A stretch of DNA of 44,071 nucleotides from Oscillospiraceae bacterium (lineage in GTDB: Bacteria > Bacillota > Clostridia > Oscillospirales > Oscillospiraceae), in contig JAISJC010000116.1 in the NCBI GenBank assembly GCA_031261745.1, forward strand, positions 1 to 44,071, written 5' to 3'. Below are positions 31,558 through 38,275 of the stretch, one piece after another; within the stretch, counting starts at the first letter, position 1; each line of letters begins with the position of its first letter. The notes beneath the pieces were generated by a model. It was given only the letters and a program-made list of their open reading frames with translations, did not search any database and had not been told where the DNA came from. Position numbers and translations under genes: made by a program.

Positions 31558-32343
31558 ATGAACGAAAAAAAGACTTTCGCGCAAAAAGCAGCCAAATTTC
31601 TGGCGGGACGGGGCTTCTACATAGTCCTGTTCGCCTGCGCCGCCGTAATCGGAGTGTCCGCGTGGTCACTCGTCCTGACGGGGCGCGAGGAGGGCAGCGG
31701 CTATTACGTTGACTATTCCGAAATCGGCGCGGTGAATCCGGCTCCCACGCCGGACACGGCGGCGTTCGCACCCGAAAAGCCGACTGCGACGCCAAGCGCG
31801 ACCCCGAACACGAACGCGACCCAAGACGCGCCGCCGACAGCAAAACCGACCGAGCTGCCGACGCCCGTTCCGACGCCGTCGGTTCTGCCGATACAGCCGG
31901 AGCCGACAGCGGCTCCGCCGAAAAAAACCATCACAGATCTGCTGTTCGCGCGCCCCGTCGCGGGTGAAATCTCAATGCAGTATTCGGTTGACGCGCTCGT
32001 TTACAGCAAAACGCTCGGTGACTGGCGCACCCACGCGGGCGTGGACTTCTCCGCCGCGCTCGGAGCCAAGGTTCAGGCCGCGTGCGACGGCACCGTCAGC
32101 GAGATCCGCGAGGACGATATGTTCGGCACGACGGTCGTAATCGACCACGGTTTCGGTCTCGCGTCAATCTACTCAAACCTTGCGGCGCAGCCCGCCGTCG
32201 CCGTCGGAGACAATGTCGCGCTCGGCTCCGTAATCGGTTCCGTAGGCAAAACCGCGCTCGGCGAAACGGGCGAGGTGACGCATCTGCACTACGCGATGAC
32301 GCTGAAAGGCGAGAGCGTTGACCCGCTGAAATACCTGCCGTAA
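31558..32343 (+). CDS. spoIIQ: SpoIIQ-like M23 (LytM) peptidase, membrane-anchored
   Basis: Membrane-bound LytM-domain protein of 261 residues, very likely the forespore side of the SpoIIQ-SpoIIIAH channel used in engulfment. A short cytoplasmic tail is followed by one transmembrane helix (YIVLFACAAVIGVSAWSLVL, about 22-41). A Thr/Pro/Ala-rich linker (about 60-122) leads to the M23 domain (about 125-261). Zinc-binding residues are intact, in HAGVD and HLHYA; the Bacillus protein has lost part of this site, while several clostridial SpoIIQs keep it. A sigma-F-type promoter upstream supports the assignment. No spoIID or spoIIIA genes are in the window. Confidence 0.82.
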   Translation: MNEKKTFAQKAAKFLAGRGFYIVLFACAAVIGVSAWSLVLTGREEGSGYYVDYSEIGAVNPAPTPDTAAFAPEKPTATPSATPNTNATQDAPPTAKPTELPTPVPTPSVLPIQPEPTAAPPKKTITDLLFARPVAGEISMQYSVDALVYSKTLGDWRTHAGVDFSAALGAKVQAACDGTVSEIREDDMFGTTVVIDHGFGLASIYSNLAAQPAVAVGDNVALGSVIGSVGKTALGETGEVTHLHYAMTLKGESVDPLKYLP

Positions 32344-32377
32344 TAGTCATCTTTTGACAGAATTTGTCGCAGAAACC

Positions 32378-32419
32378 TTGACATCTCCCTTTTAGTGCGG
32401 TATTATGCACAAAAGGGAG
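32378..32419 (+). promoter_or_regulatory. Promoter overlapped by a large inverted repeat
   Basis: TTGACA (32378-32383), a 17-base spacer, then TATTAT (32401-32406). An inverted repeat, CTCCCTTTT-A-GTGC (32385-32398) and GCAC-AAAAGGGAG (32407-32419), brackets the -10, with only GGTATTAT between the arms. Because the left arm lies upstream of the start site, it acts as DNA, not RNA, and looks like an operator. The right arm also supplies the GGGAG used as binding site. Confidence 0.8.
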
Positions 32420-32427
32420 ATGTGCTT

Positions 32428-33237
32428 ATGAAGGTCACCAAAGGCAAGAACACAAAGAAAAGCAAGACAACCAATAAAAAAACGAGTAAGAACGCGAAGG
32501 ACGTCGTCAATGCCGCGTTGGCATTCGCCAATAAGAACGCGAAAAACGGCGTAATCATTGTGCTGGCTTTTGCTCTTGTGTCCTGCATTGCCGTAATTAT
32601 ATCGCTGAGTTCCAAGATCGCGCCGCCGCGCGGCGAACTTCCGCCGCCCGTCGCCACCGCGCCTCCGGGAACTACCGCGCCTCCGGGAACCTATGAAGAG
32701 CCAGTCGTCTCCGATCCGGTTGTAACGCCGGTCATTGTGGAAACGACGCCCGACCCGAAGATTGAGGTGCGCGCCCAAGCCGCCGCGATTCTTGACGGTA
32801 TGACGCAGTCGGAGCGCATTTATCAGCTGTTTTTCGTCACGCCGGAGGTGTTGACGGAGTACGAGCGCGTCTATCAGGCGGGTCGCGCGACGCAGAACGC
32901 GATCACCGCGAAGCCCGTCGGCGGACTGCTCTATTCGGTGACGAATGTCGAAACCGAGGCGATGGCGACGGAAATGCTCACTAAAACGCAGGGCTTCTCC
33001 AAGACGCCGCTGTTTCTCGCCGCGAACGACAGCATCACCAACGCCGATGTAATCGGCTTCAACGCGACGACGGCGGAGCTGGAAGGCCTGACGGTTTTCT
33101 TCAATCCGCCCAATCTCAAAGAGGCTGTCGCCGCGCTTGAATCCAGCCTGAGCGTCGGCATTATCGCGCAGGAGGATATTGACGAGGGCGTTTTGGAAAT
33201 CCTTATGGCGAAAATCGAAAAGGGGATCATCGAATGA
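32428..33237 (+). CDS. Membrane-anchored protein with shrunken GH3-like domain
   Basis: A 269-residue protein. A very Lys-rich tail (about 1-30) precedes one transmembrane helix (GVIIVLAFALVSCIAVIISL, about 41-60), and then a Pro/Thr-rich linker. The rest resembles both ends of a family 3 glycoside hydrolase (NagZ-like). It has DGMTQSERIYQLFFVTPEVL and PVGGLLYSVTN from the start of that domain, and FFNPPNLKEAVAALE and IAQEDIDEGVLEILMAKIE from its end. The central catalytic part of about 150 residues is absent, so it is probably not an active glycosidase. The reading frame is intact. It overlaps the next gene by four bases (ATGA). Confidence 0.75.
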   Translation: MKVTKGKNTKKSKTTNKKTSKNAKDVVNAALAFANKNAKNGVIIVLAFALVSCIAVIISLSSKIAPPRGELPPPVATAPPGTTAPPGTYEEPVVSDPVVTPVIVETTPDPKIEVRAQAAAILDGMTQSERIYQLFFVTPEVLTEYERVYQAGRATQNAITAKPVGGLLYSVTNVETEAMATEMLTKTQGFSKTPLFLAANDSITNADVIGFNATTAELEGLTVFFNPPNLKEAVAALESSLSVGIIAQEDIDEGVLEILMAKIEKGIIE

Positions 33238-33734
33238 GAGATACGGAGATCTTCTTCGCGTATTCCTGCCCGTTCTGCCTGAAAGGGTATGAGGATCTCA
33301 AAGCTGTTCTCGCGGAGCTGCCCGACGCAAAAATCATCTGGCGACCGTGCGAGGTTGAGCCGCGCGAAGCGGATTACGGTAACTACGACGACTTTTTTGT
33401 CCAGGCGTCGCTGATTGCGATTGACCTCTGCGCCGATATGATAAAGTTTAACGACCTGCTCTTTAATGCGATTTTCACGGCGCATTCCGCAAAGCCGACG
33501 GACAGGGATTCCGTCATCGCGGCGGTCGAGTCCGTTATAGACGCGGACGCGCTGCGCAAAAAGCTCGGCTCCGCCGAGCTGCGCGAGCGGCAGAATAAAG
33601 CCAACGATTTAGCTTATGAGACGCACGGCGTCTGGGCCGTCCCGTCGTTCCGCGCCGACGGCGGCAAACTGAAACTCGACGCCGTCGCCGGTGTCGGCGT
33701 CTCCCGCGACCAGATAAGGGAATTTCTAAGCTGA
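33234..33734 (+). CDS. DsbA-family thioredoxin-fold protein
   Basis: A 166-residue protein with a thioredoxin-like start and a CPFC redox pair (about 13-16) within FFAYSCPFCLKGYEDL. A helical insertion follows, and then the cis-Pro loop VWAVPSFRADG (about 130-140), as in DsbA/FrnE-type oxidoreductases and 2-hydroxychromene-2-carboxylate isomerases. No signal peptide is seen, so it should act in the cytoplasm. The ATG overlaps the stop of the GH3-like gene, so they are coupled. A GC-rich hairpin follows. The substrate is unknown. Confidence 0.87.
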   Translation: MRDTEIFFAYSCPFCLKGYEDLKAVLAELPDAKIIWRPCEVEPREADYGNYDDFFVQASLIAIDLCADMIKFNDLLFNAIFTAHSAKPTDRDSVIAAVESVIDADALRKKLGSAELRERQNKANDLAYETHGVWAVPSFRADGGKLKLDAVAGVGVSRDQIREFLS

Positions 33735-33742
33735 TAATGACA

Positions 33743-33769
33743 ACCGCCCCGCTCGTTGAGCGGGGCGGT
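33743..33769. terminator. GC-rich terminator between convergent genes
   Basis: Perfect stem ACCGCCCCGCTC/GAGCGGGGCGGT with a GTT loop, between the DsbA-like gene (plus) and the small Cys-rich gene (minus). The T-run is weak on both sides. The core is the same as in the terminator at 18999-19026. Confidence 0.75.
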
Positions 33770-33776
33770 CAGTCGT

Positions 33777-33893
33777 TTAGATGCAGTTGTTGTTGTCGAT
33801 GCCCCCGAAGCCGCCGCCGCAGCAGCAGAAGAGAACGACGAGGATTATGATAATCCACAGACAGCTGTTGTTGCCGAAAAAGTTGTTACACAT
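33777..33893 (-). CDS. Small Cys-rich membrane protein, 38 residues
   Basis: A very short gene with a clear GGAGG site before its ATG at 33893 and a TAA at 33777-33779. The product starts MCNNFFGNNSCLWIIII, continues with a hydrophobic helix ending LFCCC, then Gly-rich GGGFGG, and ends DNNNCI. This layout of Asn/Cys start, one helix, Cys cluster and Gly tail is a recurrent type of tiny clostridial protein, sometimes labelled as chorion-like high-Cys proteins, with no proven function. It stands between the DsbA-like redox gene and ribU. Confidence 0.78.
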   Translation of the reverse strand: MCNNFFGNNSCLWIIIILVVLFCCCGGGFGGIDNNNCI

Positions 33894-33966
33894 TGTATGT
33901 TCCTCCGGATAGAAGTTATTTATTGCTGGGGTCGCTTTATACTATTCCGGAGACGCGAAAGTGTGA

Positions 33967-34557
33967 TTACCTGTCGTGCAAAATGCGCGAAAGTCTTTTA
34001 TACAATACATATGAAAGCAGGCAGACAATTATGCCCTTGAATATATTATACGGCACAATGCCGAACGCAATCAGCTCGGCTAGGGTGTCCGCCGCCGGTA
34101 TAATCTCGGTAATCATCGCGATAATCGCTTCCGTAGGCATAATGTTCGTATAAAACGGAACCAGAACAAACGTGTTCACCGTCGCGGAGATGACCGTCAT
34201 TACGGCGAGTCCCGCAGCCATTCCGACGACCGCGCGGCGGCGGGTTCTGTTGCGCGCATAGATTATGCCGGAGGGAATCACGAGGCAAATGCCGCTGATG
34301 AATCTCGCAAGCTCGCCGATGCCGCCCGTGTGCGTGCGGACCAGATGCAGCAGGCTTTTTATCAGGTCAATCGCGACGCCGTAGAACGGTCCGTAAGCAA
34401 AAGACGCGATGAGCGCGGGCAGGTCCGAGAAGTCGAACGTCAAAAAACTGGGGAAGAACGGAAGCGAAAAGTCAAGATACATCAGCACCGAGGCGATTGC
34501 GGCAAGTATTGCGGTGGCCGTAATTGTACGCGGGTTGGTTGAGCTTTTATCGTCCAT
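33967..34557 (-). CDS. ribU: ECF transporter S component, RibU-like (riboflavin)
   Basis: Substrate-specific membrane subunit of an energy-coupling factor transporter, 196 residues with about six hydrophobic helices. The segments FDFSDLPALIASFAYGP, LIKSLLHLV and TGGIGELARF are typical of RibU, the riboflavin uptake subunit. The ATG at 34557 follows GAGGAG. The EcfA/EcfT partners are not in the window, as is usual for group II systems. A consensus promoter precedes it, and the leader is too short for an FMN riboswitch. Other flavin or vitamin substrates are possible. Confidence 0.85.
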   Translation of the reverse strand: MDDKSSTNPRTITATAILAAIASVLMYLDFSLPFFPSFLTFDFSDLPALIASFAYGPFYGVAIDLIKSLLHLVRTHTGGIGELARFISGICLVIPSGIIYARNRTRRRAVVGMAAGLAVMTVISATVNTFVLVPFYTNIMPTEAIIAMITEIIPAADTLAELIAFGIVPYNIFKGIIVCLLSYVLYKRLSRILHDR

Positions 34558-34586
34558 TATTACGCTCCTCAATTATATTAACCGCG

Positions 34587-34615
34587 AGTATAGCATAAAA
34601 TCGGGCAAATTTCAA
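34587..34615 (-). promoter_or_regulatory. Promoter of ribU
   Basis: On the minus strand, TTGAAA (34615-34610), a 17-base spacer, then TATACT (34592-34587), with the ATG 30 bases further on. It is divergent from the next promoter, and the two -35 boxes are seven bases apart. Confidence 0.85.
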
Positions 34616-34622
34616 TCTTTTT

Positions 34623-34651
34623 TTGACAAAACGCCGTGAAACCGTTATAAT
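34623..34651 (+). promoter_or_regulatory. Perfect consensus promoter directly before a start codon
   Basis: TTGACA (34623-34628), a 17-base spacer, then TATAAT (34646-34651). The ATG of the SLOG gene begins seven bases after the -10, where transcription itself should start. Confidence 0.93.
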
Positions 34652-34657
34652 GCCCAT

Positions 34658-35167
34658 ATGAAAACGGAATTTACAAGACAACAGACGGTCTGCTTTTCGG
34701 GCTATCGTCCGGAAAAACTCCCGTGGGGCTACGACGAAACCGACACACGCTGCCGCGAATTAAAGCGGCGGCTGTTTCACATTGCCGAGGCGTTGTACGT
34801 CGCGGGCAAGCGAAAGTTCATATGCGGGATGGCGCGCGGCTGTGACACGTTTTTCTGCGAGGCCGCGCTCACGCTGCGCGACATTCACGCCGACGTGTTC
34901 ATCGAGGCCGCAATCCCCTGCCAAACGCAGGCGAACGCGTGGGCGGCGGTTCAGCGCGCGCGGTATTTTGACCTGCTGTCGCGCTGCGACGCGGAGACGT
35001 TCATATCCCGCGCCTACACGCGCGACTGTATGATGCAGCGCAACCGCTATATGGTCGATTCGTCGAGCGTGATTGTCACCGTCTTTGACGGACGCTTCGG
35101 CGGCACAATGGCGACGCGCAAGTACGCCGAGCGGTGCGGCTTGGAGATTATCGACCTTATGCCGTAG
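34658..35167 (+). CDS. SLOG-family protein (DUF1273, YspA/YoqJ-like)
   Basis: A 169-residue Rossmann-like protein of the SLOG superfamily, which contains nucleotide-sugar or ligand-sensing domains. Characteristic are CFSGYRPEKLPWGYDE (about 12-27), FICGMARGCDTFFCEAAL and YMVDSSSVIVTVFDG. Its role is unproven; relatives are linked to nucleotide signalling or phage defence. The start cannot be later, because the conserved CFSGYRP block begins at residue 12 and the next Met is far inside. The promoter geometry then implies a leaderless message. The last 11 bases overlap the convergent peptidase gene. Confidence 0.88.
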   Translation: MKTEFTRQQTVCFSGYRPEKLPWGYDETDTRCRELKRRLFHIAEALYVAGKRKFICGMARGCDTFFCEAALTLRDIHADVFIEAAIPCQTQANAWAAVQRARYFDLLSRCDAETFISRAYTRDCMMQRNRYMVDSSSVIVTVFDGRFGGTMATRKYAERCGLEIIDLMP

Positions 35168-36728
35168 GGAATTCCACAACATCGTCCGGCTTGAACTCGT
35201 CATAGCCCTTTTGAATCAGGTACCCGTCCTGCTTGCGATAGCCCAATATTCGCCCCGCCGCCGCGCCGTCGTCAAAAAAGACGAGCGCGTCGGCTTTTTC
35301 GCCGTTCACGGTACACGCCGCGCCGTATAACATTCCGTTATAATTGCGCGAGATTTCGTACAGCTCCGCGCGTTTGCCGAACAGCTCCGCCTCGCGGTCC
35401 GGCGCGTCAAGCAGAATCTCGGCCGACTGCGCGAGCAGGTTCGCAAAGTCGAACAGATAGCGCGTGTACTGCTCGCTCATCTGCAAGTCGGCGTAGACGG
35501 CGAGCGTGTACTGCGCCGCGTCGGCGGCACCGCCGAAGATGTGATACGCCGACAGCCCGCCGAGGTCCCTGTCGGAATAATAGCTGTTGTACGCGACGGC
35601 GTTCGCGAGCGCGGAGCGCACGTCCTCGGCCTCCTTGGGGTACCGCTCCGCCAGCGCGGCGGCGAAGTCCGCGACGTCAATCATATCGCAGTCCGCGTCC
35701 TGCGGCGTGCCGTCTCCGAAGGTTTTCGTGCCGCGCCGCGCGGTCGTCAGCTCCGCGAAGCCGCCGTGGGTCAAATCCTCGCGGCACCGCTCCGCGAGAA
35801 GCCCAAGCGCGCCCATTACGCTCTCCGCGCCGTCCGTCCGCACGACGGAAATCGCAAGCTCCTCCTCCGGTTCCGCGCCGCCGGAGAGGATATACGCCTC
35901 CGCGAGGGCGGCACTGACCGTCGCGCCGTCCGCGTCGCGCTCGCCCAATATTTGTACGGCGCGGTAATCCCAGCCGCTGCCGGGTTCAAGGCTCTCCGAC
36001 GCGACGAGAAACTCCGCATACGGCGCGGCGATGAGCGCGGTTTCGACATTCGCCATCAGGCACGCGTCGAAGCCGAGAAATTCGAGCGGCGCGTCCGCCG
36101 GCACCGCCTTCGCGAACGCAAATTCCAGCTCCCGCAGCGTAAGCGCGGACATATTGAATTTCTCGTCCGCGCCGTAGCCAGCGATGCTCCCACCGCCGTG
36201 ATCCCAGAGAATCAGCGACGTATGTTCCGCGGGGTAATTCGCCAGACCGAATTTGATGAACGCCGCGAGCGTCCCCGCGTCGCCCATATCGCGCTCACCG
36301 ACAGTCGCGACGGGGGCGATTTTACCGTTTTTCAGCACGGAAATTTCGCATTGAGTGTCGGAGATTGCCTTGGCGTGCCAGCGGTTCGCGCCGCCCGTGA
36401 AGATGACGACGTTTACCGCGCCCTCGTCCACGCCGGACTTGCACAGCTCTTTCAAGTCAGCCGTTCCGGCTCCCGTCTCGCTCTCCAAGTCGCTGCCGTT
36501 CATATAAATCAACAGCGTGCGGAGCTTTTTCGCCTGCGGCGCAACGTCGGGCGCGTCCCATTCGTGATACGCGACGTCGGTGTAGCCGAGCGCGTTGACG
36601 CTCCTGCGGTACCCGAAGTCCGCGACGACCTGCGGAGCCGCCGCCGGCGGTGCGGCGACGCGCACGGGAGCCGCGCACGCGGCGAGCGCGATTGCGAGGG
36701 CGAAAATTGCGGCAAAAAACTTTTTCAT
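35157..36728 (-). CDS. Clostripain-family (C11) cysteine peptidase lipoprotein
   Basis: Secreted, lipid-anchored protein of 523 residues with lipobox ALAAC (Cys about 18). The caspase-like fold of peptidase family C11 shows the catalytic His in LILWDHGGGS (about 180) and Cys in LGFDACLMANVE (about 230), with a LLIYMNGSDLES strand before them. Family members cleave after Arg or Lys and can self-activate. The C-terminal roughly 250 residues are a helical and beta region found in these lipoproteins. It overlaps the end of the SLOG gene. A terminator separates it from the upstream PUA-like gene. The target is unknown. Confidence 0.92.
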   Translation of the reverse strand: MKKFFAAIFALAIALAACAAPVRVAAPPAAAPQVVADFGYRRSVNALGYTDVAYHEWDAPDVAPQAKKLRTLLIYMNGSDLESETGAGTADLKELCKSGVDEGAVNVVIFTGGANRWHAKAISDTQCEISVLKNGKIAPVATVGERDMGDAGTLAAFIKFGLANYPAEHTSLILWDHGGGSIAGYGADEKFNMSALTLRELEFAFAKAVPADAPLEFLGFDACLMANVETALIAAPYAEFLVASESLEPGSGWDYRAVQILGERDADGATVSAALAEAYILSGGAEPEEELAISVVRTDGAESVMGALGLLAERCREDLTHGGFAELTTARRGTKTFGDGTPQDADCDMIDVADFAAALAERYPKEAEDVRSALANAVAYNSYYSDRDLGGLSAYHIFGGAADAAQYTLAVYADLQMSEQYTRYLFDFANLLAQSAEILLDAPDREAELFGKRAELYEISRNYNGMLYGAACTVNGEKADALVFFDDGAAAGRILGYRKQDGYLIQKGYDEFKPDDVVEFPTA

Positions 36729-36748
36729 AGGGGTATTATTGACAAAAT

Positions 36749-36770
36749 CGGGGCGGCCTATGCCGCCCCG
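36749..36770 (-). terminator. Terminator after the PUA-like gene
   Basis: Perfect nine-pair stem CGGGGCGGC/GCCGCCCCG with an ATAG loop, followed on the minus strand by ATTTTGTC. An outer repeat (TGACAAA...TTTGTCA) extends the symmetry. It lies between the PUA-like gene and the C11 peptidase. Confidence 0.82.
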
Positions 36771-36790
36771 AAAACCGGAATTTGTCAGTC

Positions 36791-37255
36791 TTAAAATTTG
36801 GAATTATCATAGTTATAAGGGATGCTTGTACCTATGACAACATCAGCGATTTTCTCAACAATCAACCAATCGTCCATATTATTTTGATGGTCGAAATCCA
36901 GAGGTTCAATCTGCTCGACATCATCAAACGCAATCAAGCATAAACACTTTTTGTGCCATCTTTCCCTTTGCTTATCAGACAGATTCAACGCGGATTGATT
37001 ATCGTCGAACACTTTGTTAATTTCATCTTCCGTCAATTTGACATAGTTTTGAACATTTTTCACAATCGCTTTTGCGCTAATACTCGTGGTTCCTTTTTGC
37101 ATAAAATATAAAACTTCCCCCTCAAAAACACGGCTATGAGGGATTTTTCTCCCTGCGGCTCCGCGAACCACCATTGTTTTTGTCCCTGCCAGAATCTTGT
37201 CGAGAACTTTTTCTCCTGCCTTTCCGGCGTTGTCACAATAAACTAAATGATCCAT
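36791..37255 (-). CDS. PUA/ASCH-like protein, AT-rich, function unknown
   Basis: A 154-residue protein with MVVRGAAGRKIPHSRVFEGE (about 29-48), then GEVLYFM, and a later KCLCLIAFDDVEQIEPLDF. The layout recalls PUA-like folds (ASCH, EVE) that bind RNA or modified nucleotides; the assignment is by general resemblance only. I start it at the ATG at 37255, giving MDHLVYCDN. The gene is clearly poorer in GC (about 42% in a sampled 60 bases, against about 60% in neighbours), which suggests recent arrival. It has its own promoter and terminator. Confidence 0.8.
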   Translation of the reverse strand: MDHLVYCDNAGKAGEKVLDKILAGTKTMVVRGAAGRKIPHSRVFEGEVLYFMQKGTTSISAKAIVKNVQNYVKLTEDEINKVFDDNQSALNLSDKQRERWHKKCLCLIAFDDVEQIEPLDFDHQNNMDDWLIVEKIADVVIGTSIPYNYDNSKF

Positions 37256-37316
37256 CCTTATGGCCATTCCTTTCAAAATAGATAAATTCCAATTTATAAC
37301 TGACATCACGCCTTTT

Positions 37317-37344
37317 ATAGTACCACATCAATCCGATTTGTCAA
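37317..37344 (-). promoter_or_regulatory. Promoter of the PUA-like gene
   Basis: On the minus strand, TTGACA (37344-37339), a 16-base spacer ending in an extended TGG, then TACTAT (37322-37317). The leader is about 55 bases. A GC hairpin CCCCGC...GCGGGG (37352-37369) lies just upstream of the -35 and between T-rich flanks; it matches no gene end. Confidence 0.65.
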
Positions 37345-37383
37345 GACAAAACCCCGCAACGCGGCGGGGCGTTTCCTTTTTAT

Positions 37384-37421
37384 GTTTACATTGTGTTTAC
37401 GTTCAGTTTAATTTGCATTTA
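37384..37421 (+). promoter_or_regulatory. Four GTTTA-type direct repeats at 11-base spacing before the ABC operon
   Basis: GTTTA occurs at 37384, 37395 and 37406, and ATTTA at 37417, each exactly 11 bases apart, so all face the same side of the helix. The copies overlap a plausible promoter (TTTACG at 37396-37401, about 18 bases, then TATATT near 37420). This is the arrangement of a cooperative activator site. No regulator gene is adjacent. Confidence 0.65.
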
Positions 37422-37471
37422 TATTCGGGCGTTACACTTGCGCCATACTAAATCAAACGGAGGTTTTCATA

Positions 37472-38275
37472 ATGAAAGTTATTGAAGTAAATAATCTTGT
37501 AAAGCAATACAACGGCGCGAAGTCGCCGAGCGTGGACGGCGTGAGTTTTTCGGTGGAGCAGGGCGAGTTCTTTGCGTTCCTCGGACCGAACGGCGCGGGC
37601 AAGACCACGACAATCTCAATCCTCACGACGACGCTCTCCAAAACGTCGGGCGAGGTCACAATCGCGGGACTTGACGTGGCAAAAGACGCTCGCCGCGTCC
37701 GCGAACACATCGGTATTATCTCGCAGAAGCCGAGCCTCGACAAATCGCTCACGGCGGAGGAAAACATCCGATTCCACGCCGCGCTGTACGGGCTTTACGG
37801 CTATCGTCCGAGCTTCAAGCTGATGCCGAAAGCGTACAAGGAGCAGGTGACGCAACTCGCGGAAATCGTCGGCATATCCGACGCGCTGTTCAAGCCGATT
37901 AAGAAGCAGTCCGGCGGTATGCAGCGCAAGCTCGAAATTATCCGCAGCCTGATTCACACGCCGGAGGTGCTGTTCCTCGATGAGCCGACGCAGGGGCTTG
38001 ACGCGGTATCGCGCCGTATGCTGTGGGATTACATCAACACCGTGCGTAAGACCTACGGCACGACGATTTTCCTCACCACTCATTACATTGACGAAGCCGA
38101 AAACGTAGACAAGGTCTGCCTGATAAACCACGGCAAAATCGCGTTCAACGGCTCGCCGGAGGAGATGAAGCGGCAAATCGCGTTCGACCCGACGCCGCGC
38201 GTCTGCCTGCCGTCGCTTGAAGACGCGTACATCGAATTTTTGCAGCTCGACAAGACGACTATGGAGGTGGCGTAA
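37472..38275 (+). CDS. ABC transporter ATP-binding protein
   Basis: ATPase of an ABC-2 type exporter, 267 residues. It has Walker A GPNGAGKTTT (about 34-43), the Q-loop in IISQKPSLDKSLT, the signature QSGGMQRKLEIIRSL, Walker B VLFLDEPTQGLD and the switch His in FLTTHYIDEAE. It is close to the DrrA/CcmA-like drug and polysaccharide exporters. GGAGG precedes the ATG. Its stop overlaps the permease start by one base (TAATG), so the two form one transporter. It lies behind the phased GTTTA repeats. Confidence 0.94.
   Translation: MKVIEVNNLVKQYNGAKSPSVDGVSFSVEQGEFFAFLGPNGAGKTTTISILTTTLSKTSGEVTIAGLDVAKDARRVREHIGIISQKPSLDKSLTAEENIRFHAALYGLYGYRPSFKLMPKAYKEQVTQLAEIVGISDALFKPIKKQSGGMQRKLEIIRSLIHTPEVLFLDEPTQGLDAVSRRMLWDYINTVRKTYGTTIFLTTHYIDEAENVDKVCLINHGKIAFNGSPEEMKRQIAFDPTPRVCLPSLEDAYIEFLQLDKTTMEVA

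Noticed and set aside
34558-34622. FMN riboswitch before ribU
   Set aside because: The distance from the predicted start to the ATG is only about 25 bases, far too short for that aptamer.
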